Assembly (NCBI RefSeq): GCF_038443705.2
Contig: NZ_CP151767.2
Span: 1,860,001 to 1,924,000, forward strand
Reading direction: 5' to 3'
Length of the DNA: 64,000 nucleotides
Source of the DNA: Yoonia sp. SS1-5
GTDB lineage: Bacteria > Pseudomonadota > Alphaproteobacteria > Rhodobacterales > Rhodobacteraceae
The first letter of the stretch is position 1; each line of letters starts with the position of its first letter. The notes beneath the pieces were generated by a model. That model did not search any database. It had not been told where the DNA came from and saw only the letters and a list, made by a program, of their open reading frames with translations. Positions 52,419 through 60,907 of this stretch are shown one piece after another. Position numbers and translations under genes: made by a program.

Positions 52419-53096
52419 ATGACAAACCCATTGACCCTGTCCGAGGAAAGTCTGGTTGCCAGCGGCGTCCAGCGCGCGGTTTATCTGCACCCGACCGATC
52501 CCACAAAACTGGTTAAGGTTCTGAAACCTGATACGGACCAACCCCGGCGCACCAATTTCAACGGGATCATGGACCGGCTGTTTCCAAGCACCCGCATTCG
52601 TCAAATTCGCATGGAATATCAGGAATATCTGCGGGTGATGCTACAACATCCTGAACCCGGCTTTCGCGCGCCCATCTCGCATATGTTCGGCTTTGCGACG
52701 ACGAATATCGGGCTGGGCTGCCTGACTGAACGGGTCATGCAGCCAGATGGCAGTCTTGGCCAGACACTGAGTGACAAGGTCAAGAACGCCACACTGACTG
52801 ATGATGATCTTGCGTTGCTGAATGCAACGGTCAGCCGGATCTTTGCGCTGGGGATCCGGGCCAGCGATATGAACCCCAAGAACTTTGTATTTGGCCATCG
52901 GGACAATGGCAGCGGTCATGGCCCGGCGGAATGCGTTTTGGTGGATGGCTTTGGCGATATTCACGCCATACCTGTGCGATCAATGGCCCACTGGTCGAAC
53001 CGAATGGGGCTGGATGACAGTTGCAGACGACTTGCCAGAAACACCGGCCTTTCGTGGGATCAAGGCACGCGACACTTCGCGCGCGTGAGCCCCTGA
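52419..53096 (+). CDS. YrbL-like (PhoP regulatory network) protein
   Basis: This 225-aa protein is like YrbL, a small kinase-fold protein. The N-terminal lobe has RAVYLHPTDPTKLVKVLKPD, with the Lys expected in the ATP site. It continues with IRQIRMEYQEYLRVML, a catalytic-loop-like MNPKNFVFGHRD and a VLVDGFGDIH block at the metal-binding position. The biochemical role of YrbL is unknown. The C-terminus ends 10 nt before a mobile element and reads normally. Confidence 0.75.
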   Translation: MTNPLTLSEESLVASGVQRAVYLHPTDPTKLVKVLKPDTDQPRRTNFNGIMDRLFPSTRIRQIRMEYQEYLRVMLQHPEPGFRAPISHMFGFATTNIGLGCLTERVMQPDGSLGQTLSDKVKNATLTDDDLALLNATVSRIFALGIRASDMNPKNFVFGHRDNGSGHGPAECVLVDGFGDIHAIPVRSMAHWSNRMGLDDSCRRLARNTGLSWDQGTRHFARVSP

Positions 53097-53106
53097 GGTC
53101 GGGCCC

Positions 53107-54187
<1,081 letters not shown>

Positions 54188-54296
54188 CTACCAGAAACGG
54201 GGGGCGCCGCTCAGTGTGGAAATCCAGACCCGGTCTGGCTTGCATGGCCGGGGGTCCTGCCGCTAGCTTGGCATTATCCAAGAAAGCAGGTCACTG

Positions 54297-54776
54297 ATGC
54301 GCATATTCCGTCTGGTCCCCTTCCTGATCCTACCGCTTGCAGCACACGCGCAAGCCCCGCTTGCGGCAGATGAATTGATCATCAAGCCCTACACGATCAG
54401 TGGCTCTAGCCTGGCCGAAGTGGAAGAACAGCTAAACAGCAAGGGGCCGCATGGCTACTGGGCGTGGGCGCAGACACGCTGGCGGTGGGATGGCAACTGC
54501 AACATGTCTTTCCGTGCCGAGATTACCATGCCCCGGCTGGAAGACCCCGGTCGGCTGACAGCGGCAGAGCAGGCCGAATGGGATCGCATGTATGCGGCCT
54601 TGCTGGACCACGAGATGGGGCATGTGACCATCGGGCGCGACACCGCGCTTGCGATCAAGGCGGCAGATTGCAAGGTCGACAGCCAGGCCTATGATGCGGA
54701 ATTCCGCGCCGCGCAAAAGGCCTATGACGCCCGCACCAATCACGGCATTGATACCGGTGCCACGCTGAATTACTGA
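54297..54776 (+). CDS. Exported DUF922-type putative zinc protease
   Basis: This 159-aa protein has a signal peptide (MRIFRLVPFLILPLAAHAQA). The domain has the zinc-protease motif HEMGH in LLDHEMGHVTIGRDTA, preceded by TRWRWDGNCNMSFRAEITMP, as in DUF922 (Wss/secreted protease-like) proteins. One Cys pair (NCNMS, ADCKVD) may form a disulfide. It probably acts in the periplasm; the substrate is unknown. Confidence 0.82.
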   Translation: MRIFRLVPFLILPLAAHAQAPLAADELIIKPYTISGSSLAEVEEQLNSKGPHGYWAWAQTRWRWDGNCNMSFRAEITMPRLEDPGRLTAAEQAEWDRMYAALLDHEMGHVTIGRDTALAIKAADCKVDSQAYDAEFRAAQKAYDARTNHGIDTGATLNY

Positions 54777-54809
54777 CAACACAGCACCACATCCACGCCG
54801 GAGACTGCA

Positions 54810-55154
54810 ATGCCCAAACACCGCGTCCTCACCGAATTTGGCATGGGCACCAGCCTGCGCCGGCAAGATTATACACAGGCTGCACGCCGCGGATTGCAGG
54901 ATGCGCTATGGCATAATTCGATCAATATGGCTGAACTGTTTGGCTTCCCCAAAGAGGCGATGCTGATTGATGTCGAGATCGGGGTGCAGCAGCCCGAAAA
55001 GGTGGATCAGGCGGCTTTGCTTGATATCTTTCCCTATGGCCAACCCGCAATCACGGTCCATCATGGTGGGCTGGACATTCCACGCCCCGATGGCAAACCA
55101 ACCGTCATTGCCAATGTCGCGATCAACGTCTCGTTCGATATGGTGCCGTCATGA
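54810..55154 (+). CDS. Lin0512-family protein, first of a pair
   Basis: This 114-aa protein has the family N-terminus TEFGMGTSLRRQDYTQAARR, then GLQDALWHNSI, a ferredoxin-like or cyanuric-hydrolase-like ring-hydrolase pattern. Lin0512 proteins have been linked to ring-opening amidohydrolase-type folds, but the reaction is unknown. GGAGACTGCA precedes ATG 54810. It overlaps its paralogue by ATGA, so the two probably form a hetero-oligomer. Confidence 0.8.
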   Translation: MPKHRVLTEFGMGTSLRRQDYTQAARRGLQDALWHNSINMAELFGFPKEAMLIDVEIGVQQPEKVDQAALLDIFPYGQPAITVHHGGLDIPRPDGKPTVIANVAINVSFDMVPS

Positions 55155-55549
55155 CTGACCAACGCATGATCATCGAAATGGGGATGGGCAACGACCTGCA
55201 CGGGCAGGACTACCAAAAGGCAGCGCGGCGGGCGATAGAGGACGCAATGCGGCATTCCACCCTGCCGATTTTCCAAAGTATCGGGGTGGATCATCAGCAG
55301 ATGCGGGTGCAGGTGACGGTGGGCGTGCAGAAACCCGATCAACTCGACCTGACAGCCCTCGCAGCCGCATTGCCGCGTGGGCGCGCAACAGTGACCGCCG
55401 TTAAGGGTGGTCTGAATATCGCCAATGATGAAACCGGTGAGACAGCCATTGTCGCCACCGCGGCGATAGAGGCGTTTTTGCCCAGTCAGGCAGACAATTG
55501 GCGTCTGCGCGAAAGCGAGGGTCAGGCGATCGGCCATCCAGACATGTGA
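55151..55549 (+). CDS. Lin0512-family protein, second of a pair
   Basis: This 132-aa paralogue of the preceding gene shares IIEMGMGNDLHGQDYQKAAR and RAIEDAMRHSTLP with it at the same positions. The C-terminal part is longer (AIEAFLPSQADNWRLRESEG). Coupled by ATGA to the first copy. The two proteins are diverged (roughly one third identical by eye), so the duplication is old. Function unknown. Confidence 0.8.
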   Translation: MTDQRMIIEMGMGNDLHGQDYQKAARRAIEDAMRHSTLPIFQSIGVDHQQMRVQVTVGVQKPDQLDLTALAAALPRGRATVTAVKGGLNIANDETGETAIVATAAIEAFLPSQADNWRLRESEGQAIGHPDM

Positions 55550-55550
55550 T

Positions 55551-55563
55551 GCGCCGCAGGCGC
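55551..55563. terminator. Short hairpin between convergent genes
   Basis: GCGCC-GCA-GGCGC, a 5-bp stem, fills the 15-nt gap between the Lin0512 pair and the convergent TPP-enzyme gene. It is too short to be sure of. Confidence 0.3.
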
Positions 55564-55564
55564 G

Positions 55565-57214
55565 CTATTTGGTCACGGCGGCCTGTCGGATATCGCGCAG
55601 TGTGGCGCCGGTCGACAACGCCTCCGCATCAACCTTGCAGTCAAGAACCGCAACAGTGCCTGCACCTTGCGCGCGCACAAACGCATCCGCGAAATCAGCA
55701 TTGCGCAATACCGTCTCGCCATGGCCGCCATAAGCGCGGGCGAGTGCGGCAAAATCCGGATTGTGCAATTCCGTGCCGGATACACGACCCGGATAGGTCT
55801 TTTCCTGATGCATGCGGATCGTCCCGTAGCGGCCGTTATTCATCACAACCACAATCGGCTTGGCCCCATGCTGGACGGCGGTCGACATCTCGTTGCATGT
55901 CATCTGAAAGCAGCCATCACCCGCAAGGCAGACCACCTGCCTGCCCGGATGTTCCAGTGATGCAGCGACAGCAGCAGGGAACCCATAGCCCATCGACCCC
56001 GATGTTGGGGCCAATTGCGTTCCATATTGGCGATAGGAAAAGTAGCGGTGCAGCCAGGCTGCATAATTCCCGGCCCCATTCGTCACAATGGCATCATCGG
56101 GCAACTGATCCGACAGCCATTTGATGGCCGTCTCCTGCTTGAAGGCGCCCGGGCTTTCCGCCGGATGCGCCCAGGTCTCGTAATCAGCGCGGGCAGCGGC
56201 TGTCCAGTCAGACCAGTTGCCTGCCGGGGCCGCATCAGCCAGCCCCGCCAACACCGCCGGGGCGGTGGCAGCGACGCCGATATCAGGCACATAGACGCGC
56301 CCAATCTCGGACGGGTCTGCATGTACATGCACGATTGTCTTTTGCGGGTCTGCCGGGTCAACAAGCGTATACCCCTGCGTTTCGATATCGCCAAAACGGG
56401 TACCCAGCAAAAGCAGAAAATCAGCCGATCTGACCCGGTCGGCCAAACGCGGGTTCATTCCCACATTCAGATCACCCGCATAATGCGCATGATGATTGTC
56501 GATGTAGTCCTGCCGGCGAAATCCGGCAGCAACCGGCAGCGCCTGGGTCTCTGCAAAGGCCTGCAGCTGCGCCTGGGCGGTCCGGCTCCAATGGGGGCCA
56601 CCAACCACGACAAGCGGTCTGGTCGCCTGCGCCAGCGCATGCATGATGGATTGGACCGTATCTGCAGGTGTTTCCCCCTGCATCGCCGGTATTCGCAGAT
56701 CAGGCACATCCGCTGTGGCGCTCAGCATGTTTTCAGGCAAGGCCAGCACAACAGGTCCGGGCCGCCCGGATGTGGCCACCCGAAAGGCGCGGCCGATATA
56801 TTCGGGCAAACGCGCCGTGTGATCCACTTGCGCAACCCATTTGGCCAGGCCGCCGAACATGGCCCTATAATCAACCTCCTGAAATGTTTCGCGATCTGTC
56901 TGGCGGTTATCAATCTGGCCAACAAACATCACCAAGGGCGTGCTGTCCTGCATCGCCACATGAATGCCCGCCGTCGCGTTGGCCGCCCCCGGCCCGCGTG
57001 TGACAAAGCATACGCCCGGCTGACCGGTCATCTTGCCATGAGCCTCCGCCATCATCGCCGCACCGCCCTCCTGCCGACACACGATATTGGCAATCCCACT
57101 GTCATAGAGGCCATCAAGCGCGGCCAGAAAGCTTTCCCCCGGCACGGAAAAGACCCGGCGCACGCCCAGCTTGATCAACTGATCGGTCAGAATTTTGCCC
57201 CCATGCCGGATCAT
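55565..57214 (-). CDS. Thiamine pyrophosphate-dependent enzyme, acetolactate synthase-like
   Basis: This 549-aa protein has the three-domain TPP layout: N-terminal pyrimidine domain with catalytic Glu in VFSVPGESFLAALDGLYDS, a middle domain (about 190-320), and a C-terminal domain with the TPP/Mg motif GDGCFQMTCNEMSTAVQHGA followed by NNGRYGT. No small regulatory subunit is adjacent, so it is probably not the biosynthetic IlvB but a relative (sugar-acid, oxalyl or benzoylformate-type substrates possible). I start at ATG 57214: AAAGGGG then lies 6 nt upstream, whereas it abuts the ATG at 57220. Confidence 0.85.
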   Translation of the reverse strand: MIRHGGKILTDQLIKLGVRRVFSVPGESFLAALDGLYDSGIANIVCRQEGGAAMMAEAHGKMTGQPGVCFVTRGPGAANATAGIHVAMQDSTPLVMFVGQIDNRQTDRETFQEVDYRAMFGGLAKWVAQVDHTARLPEYIGRAFRVATSGRPGPVVLALPENMLSATADVPDLRIPAMQGETPADTVQSIMHALAQATRPLVVVGGPHWSRTAQAQLQAFAETQALPVAAGFRRQDYIDNHHAHYAGDLNVGMNPRLADRVRSADFLLLLGTRFGDIETQGYTLVDPADPQKTIVHVHADPSEIGRVYVPDIGVAATAPAVLAGLADAAPAGNWSDWTAAARADYETWAHPAESPGAFKQETAIKWLSDQLPDDAIVTNGAGNYAAWLHRYFSYRQYGTQLAPTSGSMGYGFPAAVAASLEHPGRQVVCLAGDGCFQMTCNEMSTAVQHGAKPIVVVMNNGRYGTIRMHQEKTYPGRVSGTELHNPDFAALARAYGGHGETVLRNADFADAFVRAQGAGTVAVLDCKVDAEALSTGATLRDIRQAAVTK

Positions 57215-57321
57215 CCGCATCCCCTTTACATTGCCTGCGCCGACAATGTGCCAAGCGACCGGCTTGCGCAATTGCGCAAACGGATTAGGTCCCACCCCAA
57301 CGCAAGAAAGGACGACGCATC

Positions 57322-57852
57322 ATGACAAAACTTCTGGGTATCTCGGGCGCGCTACGCAAGGATTCAACAAACACGCTGCTGATCAGAAATGCCGCCGAAA
57401 TTTTCAATCCCGACACGTTCACCGAGGCCGATCTGCATCTGCCGCTATACGATGGTGACCTTGAGGCCGCGTCCGGTATTCCGGCATCGGTTCAGACCCT
57501 GTCTGATCAAATTGCCACCGCTGATGCAGTGATCATTTCGACGCCCGAGTACAACAAGGCTATTTCCGGTGTTCTGAAAAATGCGCTGGATTGGGTCAGC
57601 CGCACCAAAGGCGGCCCCTGGGCAGGCAAACCGGTTGCGATCATGTCCGCCACAGCCGGTCGCGCCGGCGGGGAAAGAGCGCAATTTTCCCTACGGCTGG
57701 CGATGATGGCCTTTCGTCCGCGGCTCTTGCAAGGCCCCGAGGTACTGGTGGCCGCCAGCCACAAGGCGTTCGACGCCGATGGCAAGCTGACAACCGAAAG
57801 CTACGTCAAGCTTCTGACAGAGTTGATGGAAGAGTTGCGGGCGATGACCTAA
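57322..57852 (+). CDS. NAD(P)H-dependent FMN reductase
   Basis: This 176-aa flavodoxin-fold reductase has N-terminal LLGISGALRKDSTNTLL (phosphate loop), the central STPEYNKAISGVLKNALDWV block that defines the family and the MSATAGRAGGERAQFSLR loop. It supplies reduced flavin or reduces quinone/azo compounds. AAAGGACG precedes ATG 57322. It diverges from the TPP enzyme and converges with the VOC gene 12 nt away. Confidence 0.88.
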   Translation: MTKLLGISGALRKDSTNTLLIRNAAEIFNPDTFTEADLHLPLYDGDLEAASGIPASVQTLSDQIATADAVIISTPEYNKAISGVLKNALDWVSRTKGGPWAGKPVAIMSATAGRAGGERAQFSLRLAMMAFRPRLLQGPEVLVAASHKAFDADGKLTTESYVKLLTELMEELRAMT

Positions 57853-57863
57853 GCACGCGTCAC

Positions 57864-58262
57864 CTACAGGGCGTTTGAGACCTCAATCAGGTTCCCGTCG
57901 GGATCGCGAATGTAGATGGACAGGATTGGTCCGGCAGCCCCGGTGCGCTGAACCGGGCCATCCAGAACATCAACCGCCAGATCCGCAAAATGGCGCTGCC
58001 AGTCGGCCAACCCGGTGTCTGACAGAAAACATAGATCGGCAGATCCCGGCTGTATCGAGCCGGCCTTGGGCTCAAACGGTGCTGCGGCTGCATGCAGATT
58101 GATTTTCTGGCGTCCGAATTTCAGCGCCCATCTTGTCGTACCATCCGCCGCCGTAAATCGCGCGGATGTCATCCCAAGCACGCGCGTATAAAACGCAACC
58201 GTCGCGTCAATATCGCGCACCGTCAGCACCAGATGATCGAGCTGCGTCAGTGAAGGGGTCAT
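57864..58262 (-). CDS. VOC-family protein
   Basis: This 132-aa protein has LDHLVLTVRDIDATVAFYTR, VLGMTSARF, FGRQKINLHA and a C-terminal SIYIRDPDGNLIEVS, with the Glu used as metal ligand in glyoxalase/extradiol folds. It is single-domain and probably a dimer. The substrate is unknown. It lies 31 nt downstream of the FAD oxidoreductase on the same strand. Confidence 0.85.
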   Translation of the reverse strand: MTPSLTQLDHLVLTVRDIDATVAFYTRVLGMTSARFTAADGTTRWALKFGRQKINLHAAAAPFEPKAGSIQPGSADLCFLSDTGLADWQRHFADLAVDVLDGPVQRTGAAGPILSIYIRDPDGNLIEVSNAL

Positions 58263-58293
58263 TTGCCTGCCTCCGACCTTATTTTCCGGCGCA

Positions 58294-59307
58294 TCATGCC
58301 TGCGCCGCCCGAAACCCGTCGGGGATCAGGTCGCGCCCTTCCAGCAGCAGATCGGCCATCACCTCGCCCACCTTGGGCGCCATGCCAAATCCGATTTTGA
58401 AGCCACCATTCGCCACATACTCCCCTTGTCGGGTTGGATGCGCCCCCAAGACCGGCGCCCGGCTGCGGCTGCGCGGGCGCACGCCGGCCCAGCGTGCCGT
58501 GACCGGCGCGTCCATCAAAACCGGCACAGCATGCCGGGCGCGGACCAGGACCTCATCCAACGCCGCATCGGTCGCGCCCGGGGTCTCGAATACCCTTTCC
58601 GAGGTCGATCCAACCGCAACGGTCCCATCACCATGCGGGATGATATGCAGCCCATCGGCAAAAAGCTGTGGCTGCCCACGCGCGTCATAAGACAGCAGCG
58701 CCGCCTGCCCCTTGACGCCATTGCCGCCGAGTTCCGGCATCCCCGCCCAGCCGGTTGCCCACACCACCTGCCCTTCGGGTGGACTATCGCCGGCAATCAC
58801 CCCGCCTTTGGCGACAAGTGCTGCGGCAAGGGCATGGACCGCCCGGCGGGGGTGGATTAGCGCAGACAGGGTATCGCGCACCATCAACCCGGTTGGGCTT
58901 GGCGGCACCCAGCTGGCATCGGGCGCCGCAATGACCTGCCAGACGGCCTGCCCCTGCCAAAGATCGGCCGCCGAGGCCGCCCGGCTTCGGGCCAGATCGA
59001 CCGCCCGGGTATCGGCCAGCGGCTGCAAGCGGCCTGTGCGGGCGTATCCCGTCGCAGCCCCCGATACCGCGGTGATCTCGGCCCAGAAATCAGCTGCCAT
59101 GATCAGGCTTTCAAACTGAAACGCCTTCTTTGGGTTCCAGTTTTCGGGGACATGGGGGGCAAGCGCGCCAACCAATCCGCCGCTGGCCCCCGCGCCGACG
59201 CCGTTGGGGTCAATCACACGCACAGCCGCACCGCGCCTGGCACAGCAATAGGCAACACACAGGCCGAATATCCCCGCACCCATAACTGTCACATCTACCG
59301 TTGCCAT
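58294..59307 (-). CDS. FAD-dependent oxidoreductase, MnmC1-like
   Basis: This 337-aa DAO-fold flavoprotein has the N-terminal dinucleotide site VTVMGAGIFGLCVAYCCARR, VGAGASGGLVGALAPHVPE and a C-terminal VANGGFKIGFGMAPKVGEVM. It is divergent from mnmD, 48 nt away. In E. coli the two activities are fused as MnmC, the oxidase domain removing carboxymethyl from tRNA cmnm5U before methylation. I infer this is the separate oxidase; a generic amino-acid oxidase remains possible. Start at ATG 59307; the frame to 59340 crosses the promoter. Confidence 0.78.
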   Translation of the reverse strand: MATVDVTVMGAGIFGLCVAYCCARRGAAVRVIDPNGVGAGASGGLVGALAPHVPENWNPKKAFQFESLIMAADFWAEITAVSGAATGYARTGRLQPLADTRAVDLARSRAASAADLWQGQAVWQVIAAPDASWVPPSPTGLMVRDTLSALIHPRRAVHALAAALVAKGGVIAGDSPPEGQVVWATGWAGMPELGGNGVKGQAALLSYDARGQPQLFADGLHIIPHGDGTVAVGSTSERVFETPGATDAALDEVLVRARHAVPVLMDAPVTARWAGVRPRSRSRAPVLGAHPTRQGEYVANGGFKIGFGMAPKVGEVMADLLLEGRDLIPDGFRAAQA

Positions 59308-59355
59308 TTTACGCCTGCCTGCCCAAAGATGGCTTAACACTTAGGGTATTGGCGA

Positions 59356-60036
59356 ATGGCGGACCAGACAGCAAAACTGCAATGGCGTGACGGTGTCCCG
59401 ATCGCCACGGCCTTTGATGACCCGTATTACTCGCTCGATAACGGGGTTGCCGAGACAACCCATGTTTTCCTGACGGGCAACGACCTGCCTGACCGGTTCG
59501 GAGGGGACTTCCAGATTGCAGAACTTGGGTTCGGCACGGGGCTGAACTTGTTGGTGGCCTGGCAGGCATGGGATGCGGCGGGCCGCCCCGGATCGCTTTG
59601 TTTTACCTCATTCGAGGCATTTCCGATGGCAAAGGATGACACGGCAATGGCCCTCGCACATTTTCCGCAACTCGCGGCCTATGCCCGACAGCTTTTGGAC
59701 AGCTGGGCACCGGATGGCGGGGCAATCCAGTTCGAAGATGGTCCAAGGCTTGAGGTGATCACCGGCGACGCGCGCGTCACCCTGCCCTTGTGGGAGGGCC
59801 GCGCAGATGCGTGGTTTCTTGACGGGTTCTCGCCTGCCAAGAACCCCGAACTCTGGCAGGCTGATCTGTTGATGGCGGTGGGACAACACACCACGCCCGG
59901 CGGCACGGCTGCGACCTATAGCGCTGCCGGTCGTATCAGGCGCAGCCTGTCGGACGCCGGATTTGAAGTCACGCGGCACCCCGGCTTTGGCCGCAAACGC
60001 CACATGACCCGCGCCAGGAAACCAGATGCAGAATAA
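59356..60036 (+). CDS. mnmD: tRNA (mnm5s2U34) methyltransferase MnmD
   Basis: This 226-aa SAM-dependent enzyme matches the N-terminal half of bifunctional MnmC: AKLQWRDGVPIATAFDDPYY, ETTHVFLTGNDLPDRF, SAM loop IAELGFGTGLNLLVAWQAW and DAWFLDGFSPAKNPELW. It methylates nm5U34 at the wobble base. The C-terminal oxidase half is missing and is encoded as a separate gene on the other strand. It overlaps the EamA gene by 11 nt. Confidence 0.9.
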   Translation: MADQTAKLQWRDGVPIATAFDDPYYSLDNGVAETTHVFLTGNDLPDRFGGDFQIAELGFGTGLNLLVAWQAWDAAGRPGSLCFTSFEAFPMAKDDTAMALAHFPQLAAYARQLLDSWAPDGGAIQFEDGPRLEVITGDARVTLPLWEGRADAWFLDGFSPAKNPELWQADLLMAVGQHTTPGGTAATYSAAGRIRRSLSDAGFEVTRHPGFGRKRHMTRARKPDAE

Positions 60037-60895
60037 TACCCGGCTGGGCATCCTGCTGATGGTGGCCACGTCATTTGTGTTTGCGGTGCAGGACGGGATT
60101 TCACGCCATCTGGCCGGCGAATACAACGTGATCATGATCGTGATGATCCGGTACTGGTTCTTTGCAGCATTTGTAATCAGCATCGCAACCCGCCAAAGCG
60201 GGTCGATCCGGGCCGCTGCCCGCACCAGCCAGCCCCTTTTGCAGATCGGTCGGGGGGCTCTGCTTGCGGTGGAAATATGCGTGATGGTCACGGCCTTTGT
60301 GGCGTTGGGCCTTGTGGAAAGCCACGCGATCTTTGCCTGCTATCCATTGCTGGTCGCCGCACTATCGGGCCCAATTCTGGGTGAACGGGTTGGCTGGCAA
60401 CGCTGGGCGGCGATCGGGATCGGGTTCGTGGGGGTGCTGGTGATCCTGCAACCAGGGCGCACAGTGTTTGCGCCCGCAGCGATCATCCCGCTTGCCTCGG
60501 CCTTGATGTTTGCGCTTTACGGGCTGCTGACCCGGTTTGCGGCGCGCAAGGACAGTGCCGCGACCTCCTTTTTCTGGACAGGGACAACGGGTGCCGTTGT
60601 GATGACAATCATTGGCATCTGGTTCTGGGAACCGATGAGCCGCGCAGATTGGCTCTGGATGCTGGCGCTGTGCGTCACCGGGGCCTTGGGCCACTGGTTC
60701 CTGATCAAATGCTACGAAGTGGCCGAGGCAAGTGCCGTCCAACCCTTTGCCTATCTGCAGATGGTTTTTGCAAGCGCCATCGGGATATTTGTGCTGGGCG
60801 AAACCCTGGAACCCAAGGTGGCGATTGGCGCCGCAATCATCGTGGCCGCCGGGCTATTCACCCTGTGGCGCGCTGCGCGTGCACGTCCGGCATAG
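60026..60895 (+). CDS. EamA/DMT-family membrane transporter
   Basis: This 289-aa protein has ten predicted TM helices in two EamA repeats (LGILLMVATSFVFAVQDGIS; AAIIPLASALMFALYGLLTR). It is probably an exporter of metabolites; the substrate cannot be told. AGGAAA within the end of mnmD precedes ATG 60026, so the two are co-translated. It converges with the Slt gene 12 nt away. Confidence 0.87.
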   Translation: MQNNTRLGILLMVATSFVFAVQDGISRHLAGEYNVIMIVMIRYWFFAAFVISIATRQSGSIRAAARTSQPLLQIGRGALLAVEICVMVTAFVALGLVESHAIFACYPLLVAALSGPILGERVGWQRWAAIGIGFVGVLVILQPGRTVFAPAAIIPLASALMFALYGLLTRFAARKDSAATSFFWTGTTGAVVMTIIGIWFWEPMSRADWLWMLALCVTGALGHWFLIKCYEVAEASAVQPFAYLQMVFASAIGIFVLGETLEPKVAIGAAIIVAAGLFTLWRAARARPA

Positions 60896-60907
60896 TCCGG
60901 GCGGTGA

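Noticed and set aside
56015..57325. 436-aa plus-strand frame over the TPP enzyme
   Set aside because: Antisense to a clear TPP enzyme, with an Arg/His/Gly-rich translation and no start signal.
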